From an uncultured Collinsella sp. (GTDB lineage Bacteria > Actinomycetota > Coriobacteriia > Coriobacteriales > Coriobacteriaceae), in assembly GCA_958452935.1 (NCBI GenBank), contig CAUDVX010000012.1:1-40658 (forward strand): a DNA stretch of 40,658 bases, in the 5' to 3' direction. Shown piece after piece: positions 1 through 8,643 of this stretch (position 1 is its first letter; each line of letters opens with the position of its first letter). The notes below the pieces were generated by a model. The model searched no databases and was not told the DNA's origin. It saw nothing but the letters and a program-made list of their open reading frames with translations. Made by a program: the position numbers and the translations under genes.

Positions 1-97
<97 letters not shown>

Positions 98-198
98 AAA
101 CTGGAACTCCTTGGTTGCGGTTCATACGCAGACCATTATACGGGCAACCCGCAAGAAGCACCGACTCGACAGAAACTGGCGCAAAGGGGTCATAGTCA

Positions 199-345
199 TT
201 GGGGACGTTCTTAAATGACTAGTCGTCGGGGACAGTCTTCAGCGCCATCTTACAAAGGAGTGTCCCAATCTGCCGGCACTCAGGGACTGTCCCCAAGTGC
301 CGGCAAGAGTGTCCCTTTCGACTAGTCATTTAAGAACGTCCCCAA
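199..345. repeat. Nested palindromic repeat (REP/MITE-like), copy 1
   Basis: The outer arms 199-225 and 319-345 are perfect 27-bp inverted repeats (start TTGGGGACGTTCTTAAATG). Inside are further inverted pairs: TGCCGGCACT with AGTGCCGGCA around a GGGACTGTCCC-rich centre, and several GTGTCCC/GGGACAGTC motifs. The same GGGGACGTTCTT unit recurs three times at 3506-3629. Imperfectly nested palindromes of this type in intergenic DNA resemble REP/REPIN elements mobilised by RAYT (Y1) transposases. No transposase is in the window. Confidence 0.8.
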
Positions 346-365
346 CGGCTACATCAACAAAGGCA

Positions 366-533
366 ACGCCGATGCTCTGGCAACGTCAGCGAGCGGTCGC
401 CAGAGCGAACAAGTTGGCATGAAAAGAGGGCGGCATAGACCTTCTGGTCATGCCGCCCTCTTTGAATGACAAATTGTCGCTCTGGTGACCGCGCAGCGTC
501 GGCCCGTTACGGCGTTTGGTAAAACGCCGTAAC
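366..533 (-). repeat. Long double-hairpin element downstream of the SDR gene, copy 1
   Basis: The element lies 2 nt beyond the SDR stop codon. It has three stems: a hairpin with 12-bp arms at 506-517/522-533; a 16-bp outer stem 393-408/477-492 with one mismatch; and inside it a 14-bp stem 423-436/450-463 capped by GACC-TTCT-GGTC. A second copy at 3637-3810, after queA, has the same layout with different stem sequences that still pair. No U-tract follows on the gene strand, so it is not a classical intrinsic terminator. It could act in mRNA 3'-end stability or be a mobile palindrome. Confidence 0.7.
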
Positions 534-535
534 TC

Positions 536-1336
536 TTAGGGCCGCTGGCCCATACCGCCCTCGAGGGTGACGGTCTCGCCGTTCATGTACTTAAAGTCGG
601 GGCCGCAGAGCTGAACGACCACGCGGCCAATCTCCTTCTCGACGTCGCCGTAGTGGCCCGCCGGCGGCATGTGGACGTTGGCCTTGAACGCCTCAGGATA
701 GGCATCCTGGAAGTTCTCGAGCGCAGCAGTCCAGGCAAGCGGGCACACAATGTTGACGTTGATGCCGTCCTTGCCCCACTCGTTGGCGGCGACGCGGGTC
801 AGGCCGCGGATGCCCTCCTTGGCGGCAGCATAGCTGCACTGGCCGTAGTTGCCAAACAGGCCGGCGCCCGAGGCAAAGTTGACCACGGAGCCCTTGGTCT
901 CCTTCAGGTGCGGATAGGCCTTCTGCATGTACAGGTAGGTGGCATACAGGCCAGAGTAAATGGCCAGGTTAAACTGGTCCATAGTGTGGTCGGCGATGGT
1001 CACACCCGAGGCGCTGGCCTGAGCGTTGTTGACGACGGCGTCGATGCGACCGAACTCCTCAATCGCCTTGTCGATAACGTTCTGCACGACGGCCTCGTTG
1101 TCCTGACCAGCCGAGACATCGGCCTGAACAGGCAGAACCTTGACGCCGTACTCGGCCTCAAGAGACTCCTTGGCGGCCTCGAGCTTGGCGACGTTGCGGC
1201 CGGTGATGACGAGGTTCGCGCCCTCCTTGGCAAAAGCGATATCGATGCCGTAGCCGATGGAGCCAGCAGAGCCGTCCTTAAGCGTGGCCTTGCCGCCGCC
1301 GGTGACGATCACGGTCTTACCAGTGAAAAGTCCCAT
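536..1336 (-). CDS. SDR-family NAD(P)-dependent oxidoreductase
   Basis: This is a 266-residue classical short-chain dehydrogenase/reductase. A Rossmann-type glycine-rich segment starts at VIVTGGG near residue 9 and continues to GSIGYGIDIA. VVNNAQAS is the NNAG-equivalent. The catalytic Ser lies in NFASGAG and the Tyr/Lys pair in YAAAKEG. The start at 1336 is chosen because AAAGGAC sits 7 nt upstream; an upstream in-frame extension is low-complexity and has no such site. The substrate cannot be deduced: FabG-like ketoreductases, sugar or steroid dehydrogenases all share this fold. The glycine motif carries an insertion (KATLKDGSAG), unlike typical FabG. The gene stands alone, between tgt and the divergent coiled-coil gene. 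Confidence 0.85.
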   Translation of the reverse strand: MGLFTGKTVIVTGGGKATLKDGSAGSIGYGIDIAFAKEGANLVITGRNVAKLEAAKESLEAEYGVKVLPVQADVSAGQDNEAVVQNVIDKAIEEFGRIDAVVNNAQASASGVTIADHTMDQFNLAIYSGLYATYLYMQKAYPHLKETKGSVVNFASGAGLFGNYGQCSYAAAKEGIRGLTRVAANEWGKDGINVNIVCPLAWTAALENFQDAYPEAFKANVHMPPAGHYGDVEKEIGRVVVQLCGPDFKYMNGETVTLEGGMGQRP

Positions 1337-1626
1337 ACGAAGTCCTTTCAAAATCGCGACGGGCACGCCCGCCGACTGCGCGCATCCAAAATAAACGCGC
1401 CAAAAGCTGAAATGCAACTTTAGCTTCTTCAAGTGAAAAGAAAAGGCCTCGGCAGGCGAACGGCATAACGTCTTTCGGCGAAGGGATTGTCAAGTACAAA
1501 CTGGATAAAGTGGCCGAGTTTTTGCTATCGACGCGAGCCATCGAACACGTTTTGAAACTTTGCTGCGGCGCGCGGGATGTCGGCGCGAGACTTTATCATA
1601 GGGTGACAAACAACGATGAGGAGCAC

Positions 1627-3396
1627 ATGCCTATGACAGACGAGCTGGACCCCCAGACTCAGCAGCATATTGATGATTCCGCAGACGTCGCCGCAGATAC
1701 TGACGCTGCGACCTGCAATGATACCGACGTCGACGACGCCACTCTGGATAACGGCGCTGCGGCGGAAACCCCTGCGACCGAAAATGCCGACGAGCAAAAC
1801 GGCGATTCGGCCGCTCAGGACGACGCCCCCGAAAAGGACGCCACCCCGCAACCAGCGGGCCCCATCGAGGTGTCTTCGGAAGAAGAGCTCGACGCCGTCA
1901 TGGACTCCATGATGGATGCCGTCAAAGCGATGAAGGACGCTGTCGCCGATGCCGATGTCGACGCCGAGGAAGAGGAAGCCGCCGAGGCTGCCTCGACGTT
2001 TGTGCCCGGCGAGACCCCGGTTGCCGACCAGGGCAGCACCATGCCCTCGTTCCTGCAACTCGAGCACCCCACGATCGGCGCCGATGCGGTCGACCCGCAT
2101 GCAGCGGGCTTTTCCGTGATTGAAGGCGGCACCGGCAATATCGCCGCGCCGCAGACTGCCGATACGAATGCCGCCGAGGCCGTACACCCGACCACCTCGC
2201 ACGCCCCCGCCACGAGCCGCGACCTGGGGAGCGCCGTCTCAAATACCGCTAACGCCGTGGGCACTTTTATCGCCCAGGGCGCGTCGGCCATGCGCGAGAT
2301 GAACGCCGCCAAGAAGGCACTCGCCGATGCCCGCGCCCATTTAGCCGAGCTTGAGCAGCGCATCGCCGACCAGGCAGAGGAGCTCGAGACGCGCCAGGAC
2401 ATCGCAGGCCGCTACGATCAGATCATCGCCGATCAACGCCAGGCGATTGCCGCGGCACAAAAGACCGCTGCGGCAGCTGAAAGTAACCGTGATGCCCATG
2501 CCGCCAAAGCGACGGAGCTCAAGGGTCAGCTCGAGCAAATGAAGGCAGAGGACGATGCGACCGAGCTCCGCCTGAAGGCTGCACTCGACGCCGTGGAAGC
2601 CCGCGAGGCGAGCTCGCGCGAGACCGGCAACCGCCTCGTTCGTCGCCTTGAGGATTCCAAGCGTATCCGCGACAAAGTGAAGGCTGAGCGCAATGCCGGT
2701 GTCGCCACCGCACGACAAACTGCCGATGCTACGCGCGCACAGCTCGAGACCTTGCGTCGCGAGTATGCCGAGCTGCAGCGCAACCCTTCGGCAAATCCCG
2801 CCAATTACACCGTACGCACCAACGAGTTGTCTATGCAAATCTCCGACGCTGCCGACGCCCTCCGCAAGGCCGAGGAAGATATTCCGCGCATGACTGCCGA
2901 TCTTGAGCATTCACTTGCCGCCGCCGAGCAGGCCGTCGAGCAGGCACAGGCCCCCATCGCCGACGCTAAACGCGCGCACCAGGCCGTAACGGCTGAGGCA
3001 GATGCCGCGCGCGACGAGCTGCAGTCCGCAAAAACTACCGCCGCGACGCGCCAGCGCGAGCTGCGCGAAAAGATCGCCACGCAGGACAAGGCACGCCGCG
3101 AGCAAGAGCAGGCCATCGCAAACGCCCGGGCAGATGCCGCGCATGCGCAGTCGATTATCGAGCAGGCGACCGAGGTGCACGACCATCCCGAGATCACCGA
3201 ATCGCTCGCCGGGTCCTTGGCGCGCGACAAGGCCGAGCATACCGAGACCGAGCGCGAAGTTGCCCAACTCGAGGCCGCCGAAGACGACGTTCGCAAGCGA
3301 ACCCGCGACTCACGCGTCAAATTCACCGGAGCCATCGCCTGCATCATCGCAGCAATCCTGGTGATCATCCTGATCTGGCTGTTCGCGAGCAAGTAA
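1627..3396 (+). CDS. Large acidic coiled-coil protein with a C-terminal membrane anchor
   Basis: A 589-residue protein I do not recognise as a named family. Residues 1-200 are acidic and rich in Ala, Asp and Thr (disordered-looking, e.g. SSEEELDAVMDSMMDAVKAM). Residues from about 230 to 560 are heptad-like Ala/Glu/Arg-rich coiled coil, as in SMC or stalk-type proteins. The end has one hydrophobic helix (IACIIAAILVIILIWLF) followed by ASK, so the protein is probably tail-anchored with the coiled coil in the cytoplasm. GAGGAG lies 4 nt before ATG 1627; an in-frame ATG at 1633 has better spacing (about 10 nt) and is equally possible. An envelope or cell-shape scaffold role is a guess from architecture only. 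Confidence 0.75.
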   Translation: MPMTDELDPQTQQHIDDSADVAADTDAATCNDTDVDDATLDNGAAAETPATENADEQNGDSAAQDDAPEKDATPQPAGPIEVSSEEELDAVMDSMMDAVKAMKDAVADADVDAEEEEAAEAASTFVPGETPVADQGSTMPSFLQLEHPTIGADAVDPHAAGFSVIEGGTGNIAAPQTADTNAAEAVHPTTSHAPATSRDLGSAVSNTANAVGTFIAQGASAMREMNAAKKALADARAHLAELEQRIADQAEELETRQDIAGRYDQIIADQRQAIAAAQKTAAAAESNRDAHAAKATELKGQLEQMKAEDDATELRLKAALDAVEAREASSRETGNRLVRRLEDSKRIRDKVKAERNAGVATARQTADATRAQLETLRREYAELQRNPSANPANYTVRTNELSMQISDAADALRKAEEDIPRMTADLEHSLAAAEQAVEQAQAPIADAKRAHQAVTAEADAARDELQSAKTTAATRQRELREKIATQDKARREQEQAIANARADAAHAQSIIEQATEVHDHPEITESLAGSLARDKAEHTETEREVAQLEAAEDDVRKRTRDSRVKFTGAIACIIAAILVIILIWLFASK

Positions 3397-3421
3397 ACCC
3401 GCTGCCAAAAACGCTCAACGC

Positions 3422-3488
3422 AGTTGCGGTGAGATAGTTCCTGTTGAGCCCTCAAAAAGGCCAATTCAAGAACTATCTCACCGCAACT
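3422..3488. repeat. 19-bp perfect inverted repeat
   Basis: The arms AGTTGCGGTGAGATAGTTC (3422-3440) and its exact complement (3470-3488) flank a 29-nt loop, 25 nt after the stop of the coiled-coil gene. There is no T-tract beyond the second arm, so it is more likely a palindromic repeat than an intrinsic terminator, though it could cap the 3' end of that mRNA. Confidence 0.75.
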
Positions 3489-3505
3489 TATTTGATTGAT
3501 GCAAG

Positions 3506-3629
3506 GTAGTCGTTGGGGACGTTCTTAAACGACTAGTCATTCAAGAACGTCCCCAACGACTACCCAAGTGCCAAGCACCGCAAGAGTGTCCCCTTTGACT
3601 AGTCGTTTAAGAACGTCCCCAATGACTAC
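3506..3629. repeat. Palindromic repeat of the GGGGACGTTCTT family, copies 2-4
   Basis: Perfect 21-bp inverted arms at 3506-3526 and 3543-3563 flank a 16-nt loop containing GACTAGTC. A third, nearly identical arm in the second orientation lies at 3609-3629. The arms share the GGGGACGTTCTT core and the GACTAGTC loop with the repeat at 199-345. Confidence 0.8.
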
Positions 3630-3636
3630 AGCAACA

Positions 3637-3810
3637 ACCACGGCAACGCCGATGTTTTGGCGCGGACAGCGAAAACGCCCCTAAGCGAGCAAGGTGACGT
3701 GAAAGAGGAGGGCATTGACCTTCTGGTCATGCCCGACGATTGAACGTCAGATTGTCGCTTAGGGGCGTTTGCAGCGTCGAGCCGTTACGCGGTTCGTAGA
3801 ACCGCGTAAC
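3637..3810 (-). repeat. Long double-hairpin element downstream of queA, copy 2
   Basis: Same layout as the element at 366-533. A hairpin with 12-bp arms (3784-3795/3799-3810) overlaps the last base of the queA stop codon. A perfect 16-bp outer stem pairs 3673-3688 with 3755-3770. The inner GGGCAT-t-GACC-TTCT-GGTC-ATGCCC hairpin is at 3710-3734. The stem sequences differ from copy 1 at about half of the outer-stem positions, yet pairing is kept. Confidence 0.7.
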
Positions 3811-5027
3811 TAACAAATGAGCATTGCATCGCCAAAGCTGAAGAAGCGGTAGCGCTCCTCGATGGCGGCGGCGTAGGCATCCATGATCTGGTCGCGGGAG
3901 GCAAGCGCGCTTACGAGCATCATGAGCGTGGAGCGCGGCACGTGGAAGTTCGTGATCAGCGCGTCAACCACGTGATAGGTCGAGCCAGGCATGAGGTAGA
4001 GCTGCGTCGTCGCGTTCTCGCGCACCACGATGTCACCGCGGCCGAGCGTGTCGGCGCCGTCCTCACGGCCCTCAAAATAGCGCGCCGTCACAGCCGGATC
4101 GGACACCGGCGCGTCCGCGTCAAACGCGCTCTCGAGCGAGCGCACCGCCGTGGTACCGACGGCGATCACGCGATGCCCCTCGGCCTTAGCCTTATGCACG
4201 GCGTCGACCACCTCCTGCGATACGTGGTAGCGCTCGGTGTGCATGACGTGCTGCGTAGGGTCGTCCTCCTCCACCAGACGGAAGGTATCGATGCCGACCT
4301 CGAGCTCGACAGCGGCAAACTTCGCACCCTTGGCCTCGATAGCGGCCATGAGCTCGGGAGTAAAGTGCAGGCCCGCCGTAGGAGCGGCAGCCGAGTGCTC
4401 CTCCTTCATGGCGTAAACGGTCTGGTACTTCTCGGGGTCGCCCTCGTAATCGGTAATGTAGGGCGGCAGCGGCACGTGACCGGCGGCGTGGATGGCCTCG
4501 TCGAGCGTGCGCGGCTCGCCGGCAGCATTGCAACCGGCCGGCTCAAAGCGCACCAGACGGCCGCCACGGCTATCGGTGACAAAGTCGATGACCTCGGCCG
4601 TCAGCACCACGGGCGCGCCCTCGGGCGCATGGGCGCCACCGGTGCGATACTCAATCTGAGCACCGGGCTTCAGACGCTTGCCCGGCTTGACCAGACACTC
4701 CCAAACATGGCCCAGCGGGTCAACATCCTCGCGGCGCTTGAGCAGCAGCGTCTCGACCACGCCACCCGAGCCGGCTTTGCGACCAATCAGGCGGGCCGGC
4801 ATCACGCGCGTCTTGTTGATGACGAGCACATCGCCCGGCTCGATATAGTCGATGATGTCGCGGAAGATGCGGTGCTCAACGGTACCGCCGTGCTCCAGCG
4901 GCGTTCCCGCCTCGGAGCCCTTGCGATCCACCACCAGCAGGCGGCAGGAGTCGCGCGGATCGGCAGGAGCCTGGGCGATCAGTTCCTCAGGAAGGTTGTA
5001 GTCAAAATCATCGGTACGCATAGACAC
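3810..5027 (-). CDS. queA: S-adenosylmethionine:tRNA ribosyltransferase-isomerase
   Basis: QueA transfers the ribosyl moiety of SAM to preQ1-34 in tRNA to give epoxyqueuosine. Family signatures are visible: FDYNLPEELIAQ near the N-terminus, VINKTRVMPARL, AAPTAGLHFTPEL in the middle and LITNFHVPRSTLMMLVSA near the C-terminus. At 405 residues it is longer than the usual 340-350; the extra length lies in loops such as the GGAHAPEGAP and GREDGAD regions. The start is a GTG at 5027 with AAGGAG about 9 nt upstream; the ATG two codons later is too far from that site. queH is 64 nt upstream on the same strand, so the two are probably co-transcribed. Confidence 0.95.
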   Translation of the reverse strand: MSMRTDDFDYNLPEELIAQAPADPRDSCRLLVVDRKGSEAGTPLEHGGTVEHRIFRDIIDYIEPGDVLVINKTRVMPARLIGRKAGSGGVVETLLLKRREDVDPLGHVWECLVKPGKRLKPGAQIEYRTGGAHAPEGAPVVLTAEVIDFVTDSRGGRLVRFEPAGCNAAGEPRTLDEAIHAAGHVPLPPYITDYEGDPEKYQTVYAMKEEHSAAAPTAGLHFTPELMAAIEAKGAKFAAVELEVGIDTFRLVEEDDPTQHVMHTERYHVSQEVVDAVHKAKAEGHRVIAVGTTAVRSLESAFDADAPVSDPAVTARYFEGREDGADTLGRGDIVVRENATTQLYLMPGSTYHVVDALITNFHVPRSTLMMLVSALASRDQIMDAYAAAIEERYRFFSFGDAMLIC

Positions 5028-5091
5028 GTCGGATACTCCTTATATAGATAAAGTCCGCTCTACATCCTAGCAGGCCGCCAGCCCAAAAGAA

Positions 5092-5667
5092 CTACTTTTT
5101 GGCGGCTTTGCGCTCGTCGCGGATGCGAGCGCGGTCCATGGCCGCCTCGACAGCAGAGAAGCGGCAACCACAGTAGTTCTGCCGATACATGCCCAGCTCG
5201 CGCGAACGGCGTGTCGCTTCGGGGTAATACGGGCGAAAATCGCGAATGACCGGAGTGAGGCCGCGGGCGGCAGCCAGACGCTCCAACACGTCATTACAGG
5301 TATCGAACAGCTGATACGGCGAGACGGCGAGCGTCGTGCCCACATATTCGAACCCGCGCTCCTGGGCCACACGGCATGCCTCGGCCAGACGCAGGGCATA
5401 GCACGCACGACAGCGGCGGGGTCGATCGGCGCCCAGCGGGGCCACACCGGCCTCCCAGCGATCGCGGTCCTCCCCCGCCTCGATGAGCTCAATGTCGCCG
5501 TCGGCACACCACCGGCGCAGCTCGTCCAGGCGGCGCCGCCATTCATCGCGCGGCTGAATATTGGGGTTGGTCCAGCAAATCGTGGGCTCAAACCCTTCCT
5601 CGCGCAGCAGGCGGACCGGCTCAAGCGAGCACGGCGCACAGCAAGCATGCAGCAGCAACGGCTTCAT
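5092..5667 (-). CDS. queH: Epoxyqueuosine reductase QueH
   Basis: QueH reduces epoxyqueuosine to queuosine in tRNA, the last step of the pathway, and is a non-homologous replacement for QueG. The 191-residue protein has the family cysteines: HACCAPC at residues 7-13, RCRACYALR in the middle and YCGCRFS towards the end, known ligands of an iron-sulphur cluster plus a further metal site. The start at 5667 (MKPLLLHACC) has GAGGAG 6 nt upstream; upstream in-frame starts lack spacing. It is the first gene of a queH-queA unit, and with tgt at the left edge it completes the late queuosine pathway in one neighbourhood. Confidence 0.93.
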   Translation of the reverse strand: MKPLLLHACCAPCSLEPVRLLREEGFEPTICWTNPNIQPRDEWRRRLDELRRWCADGDIELIEAGEDRDRWEAGVAPLGADRPRRCRACYALRLAEACRVAQERGFEYVGTTLAVSPYQLFDTCNDVLERLAAARGLTPVIRDFRPYYPEATRRSRELGMYRQNYCGCRFSAVEAAMDRARIRDERKAAKK

Positions 5668-5731
5668 CAACATCTCCTCTCCCACAATGATTTTTTAATC
5701 CCCATCCCAGAAAAATCATCCCAAAAAAAGA

Positions 5732-6301
5732 CTACCTTGCGAAAAAGCGCACGCCAAAGGACGTGTCCTCGCAGGCGACAATGCGACGGTCGCGCAGAAT
5801 GGTTCGCACGTAATACCAATCGCCCACACAGCCCGACAAATGCAGACCAGCCGCCAGGTAGCACAGCAGCGGATAGCCCGAGAGCGCAAACCCTAGGGTA
5901 AACGCCGCCGTCACAACAACCGTCGGCGCCAGGCAAACCACCACGTACCGCCGGCGCGAATACACCACGCCCTCGGCGCAGGCGTAAATCATGCAGGTTT
6001 CGAGATTTGCCCCAAAGGTCACCTGCGCGCCCGCAGGCGCCAGCAGCTTAAAAAACACACCGTGCACCAGCTCGTGAACGGCAAATGACGCCGCCGAAAC
6101 CGCAGCCAAGCCGACTATCCAGCCCAAGACGGCCGTCCAACCGCCCGCGTCAGCCGCATCCAGGTCAGCGGGCCCGCCCATCAGCATAAACACCGGCACC
6201 AGGCACACGGCAAATGCGCCGAGCACGGCCATCCCCCACACAAAGCAGGCGTGCAGAAAATCCTCGTCCTCAAACGCATGTATGTTGGAAATCTCATTCA
6301 T
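5732..6301 (-). CDS. DUF3267-type membrane protein, putative zinc metalloprotease
   Basis: A 189-residue integral membrane protein with about four hydrophobic segments. Helix 2 is followed by SFAVHELVHGVFF, an HExxH motif that could bind zinc, and the C-terminal half has GDWYYVRTIL with an Asp that could be the third ligand. This arrangement is that of the DUF3267 family (putative zincins in Gram-positives). Substrate and role are unknown. It is transcribed divergently from the downstream synthetase-like gene, and the 130-bp gap should hold both promoters. AAGAAG close to ATG 6301 is only a weak ribosome binding site. Confidence 0.75.
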   Translation of the reverse strand: MNEISNIHAFEDEDFLHACFVWGMAVLGAFAVCLVPVFMLMGGPADLDAADAGGWTAVLGWIVGLAAVSAASFAVHELVHGVFFKLLAPAGAQVTFGANLETCMIYACAEGVVYSRRRYVVVCLAPTVVVTAAFTLGFALSGYPLLCYLAAGLHLSGCVGDWYYVRTILRDRRIVACEDTSFGVRFFAR

Positions 6302-6433
6302 AGCTTCTTAGGATAGCGCCCCTGCCACGTACCCGTCCGCATGTGCGATAATGTCGAACGATATGCACGAATTGACCACCGCGTCGCCAGGCCTTGCGCC
6401 CGGCCGCGCCCTTACTATATGCGAAGGAGTCCC

Positions 6434-8584
6434 ATGGCATCCAAATACTCCATGAACGACCGTCCCAGCTGGCCTCGCCGCGCCATCGTTACCGCCGGCG
6501 AGCCCTACGGCAACAAGGGCCTTCACTTTGGCCACGTCGGCGGCGTCTTTGTCCCGGCCGACTTCTTCGCCCGCTTCCTGCGCGACCGCCTGGGCCGCGA
6601 GAATGTCATCTTCACCTCGGGAACCGACTGCTACGGATCGCCCATCATGGAGAGCTACCGCAAGCTCAAGGAGAACGAGGGCTACGACAAGTCCATTAGT
6701 GAGTACGTCGAGTCCAATCACTCCCGTCAGGCCGCGACCCTCAACAACTACAACATCAGCTGCGACATCTACGGCGGCTCGGGCCTTGAGCCGGCGGCCA
6801 AGATCCATAATGAGGTGACCGCTGAGATTATCGAGCGTCTGCACGAGCAGGGCACTATCTCCAAGCGCTCTACCCTGCAGTTCTACGATGCCAAGGCCGG
6901 AACGTTCCTCAACGGTCGCCAGGTCATCGGCCGCTGCCCCATCCAAGGTTGCAAATCCGAAAAGGCTTATGCCGACGAGTGCGACCTGGGTCACCAGTTT
7001 GAGCCCGAGGAACTCATCGCACCCAAGAGCCAGCTCACCGGCGAAGTGCCCGAGCTGCGCCCGGTCGACAACCTCTACTTCGACCTGCCGGCCTACCTCG
7101 ACTTTATGAAGACCTATACCGCCAAGCTCGCCCAGAACCCGCAGGTTCGCTCCGTGGTCTCCAAGACCATGGAGGAGTGGCTGCTGCCGGCTCAGCTCTA
7201 CATCCAGAACAAGTTCCGCGAGGCCTTCGACGCCGTCGAGGACCAGCTGCCCGAGCACACCGTACTGGAGCCCGAGGGCAACAAGAGCAGCTTTACCGTC
7301 ACCTTCCCCAGCTGGAAGGAACGCGACGACGCCCACGCGGTGCTCGCCAACGGCGGCGTGCGCTTCCGCAGCGGCAAGGCGCTCGTGCCCTTCCGTATCA
7401 CCGGCAACATCGACTGGGGCGTTCCGGTGCCCGAGGTCGACGGCGTGAACGACGTCACCTGCTGGTGCTGGCCCGAGAGCCTGTGGGCGCCCATCAGCTA
7501 TACGCGCACCGTGCTCGCGCGCGACGCCCGCGCCGCCGGCGTGACCGAGGGTGTCGCCGCCCAGGATGCCGCCCTCATGGGCGAGCCCGCCGCCGATTCC
7601 ACGCAGGTCCCCGCGCCCACCTACCAGCACAGCTCGCTCGACTGGCGCGACTGGTGGTGCTCGGATGACGCACAGATCTACCAGTTCATCGGTCAGGACA
7701 ACATCTACTTCTACTGCATCGCGCAGACCGCCATGTGGGAGGCCCTGGGCTGGGACCTTACTCAGAGCACCGTCAGCGCCTGCTACCACCTGCTCTACAT
7801 GGGCAAAAAGGCAAGCTCGTCCTCGCAGACGCCTCCCCCGCCGGCAGACGACCTGCTCAACCACTACACCTGCGAGCAGATGCGTGCGCACTGGCTGTCG
7901 CTCGGCCTGTCCGAGAAGCCGGTGAGCTTTAGCCCCAAGGCATACGATACCCGCGTGACCGGCAAGGACAAGGACGGCAACGAGGTGCGCGCCTGCGACG
8001 ACAAGCGCGTCATCGATCCGGCCCTCAAGGAGAGCGCCCTTTTGACCGGCGTCTTCAACCGCCTGGCCCGCAGCTGCTTCTACGGCGTCGCCGTCAAGGA
8101 AGGCGACGAGAGCCCCTATCGCAACGGCTGCATCCCCGCCGGTGCCGCCTCCGCCACCGTGGTCGAAGCCGCCCAGCAGGCAGTCCTCGCCTTTGAGCAG
8201 GCCATGTACAAGTTTGAGACGCACCGCGCGCTCGCCGTGTGCGACGACTACCTGCGTGCCGCCAACAAGCGCTGGAGCGACGCCTCCAAGGCCGCCAACA
8301 AGCTCGAGGGCGAGCCGGCAAACGCCGCCATGACGCAGGCCCTGGTCGACGCCTTTACCGAGCTGCGCGTGGCGACCGTGCTCATGCACGGCATCGTCCC
8401 GGCCGGCTGCGAGCTCATCTGCGAGTACTTCGACGTCGATCCGGTCGCCTTCTTTAGCTGGGATAACATCTTTGCCTCCACGGACGAGTTTATGGAGAGC
8501 CTGGGCGAGAAGCCCGGCGAGCACCGCGTGAAGCCGCTGCCCCCGCGCTTCGACTTCTTCAGCAAGCACGAGAGCCAGTACTAG
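6434..8584 (+). CDS. Methionyl-tRNA synthetase-like class I tRNA ligase, divergent KMSKS
   Basis: A 716-residue class I aminoacyl-tRNA synthetase most like MetRS. PYGNKGLHFGH contains an HxGH motif (HFGH, residues 31-34). A zinc-knob-like segment CPIQGCKSEKAYADEC lies near residue 168, and FIGQDNIYFY matches the region before the second catalytic motif. Where KMSKS is expected (about residue 457) the sequence reads GKKASSSSQTPPPP, so the second lysine and the methionine are missing. A helical anticodon-binding-like domain follows. GAAGGAG lies 4 nt before ATG 6434. It may be the organism's only MetRS or a paralogue of altered function; the window cannot tell. A methyltransferase gene follows after 59 nt. 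Confidence 0.8.
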   Translation: MASKYSMNDRPSWPRRAIVTAGEPYGNKGLHFGHVGGVFVPADFFARFLRDRLGRENVIFTSGTDCYGSPIMESYRKLKENEGYDKSISEYVESNHSRQAATLNNYNISCDIYGGSGLEPAAKIHNEVTAEIIERLHEQGTISKRSTLQFYDAKAGTFLNGRQVIGRCPIQGCKSEKAYADECDLGHQFEPEELIAPKSQLTGEVPELRPVDNLYFDLPAYLDFMKTYTAKLAQNPQVRSVVSKTMEEWLLPAQLYIQNKFREAFDAVEDQLPEHTVLEPEGNKSSFTVTFPSWKERDDAHAVLANGGVRFRSGKALVPFRITGNIDWGVPVPEVDGVNDVTCWCWPESLWAPISYTRTVLARDARAAGVTEGVAAQDAALMGEPAADSTQVPAPTYQHSSLDWRDWWCSDDAQIYQFIGQDNIYFYCIAQTAMWEALGWDLTQSTVSACYHLLYMGKKASSSSQTPPPPADDLLNHYTCEQMRAHWLSLGLSEKPVSFSPKAYDTRVTGKDKDGNEVRACDDKRVIDPALKESALLTGVFNRLARSCFYGVAVKEGDESPYRNGCIPAGAASATVVEAAQQAVLAFEQAMYKFETHRALAVCDDYLRAANKRWSDASKAANKLEGEPANAAMTQALVDAFTELRVATVLMHGIVPAGCELICEYFDVDPVAFFSWDNIFASTDEFMESLGEKPGEHRVKPLPPRFDFFSKHESQY

Positions 8585-8643
8585 AGCACGCTAGCAGCGG
8601 CGTGCCTGGAAAGTAATCAATTTGGGACGGGAAGGAAAGACGG

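Noticed and set aside
3942..5051. Open frame antisense to queA
   Set aside because: Arises from GC bias; no motifs, and it covers the well-supported queA gene.
6308..8569. Long open frame antisense to the MetRS-like gene
   Set aside because: It is a by-product of GC-rich codon structure on the other strand; the plus-strand protein has clear family motifs and the antisense product has none.
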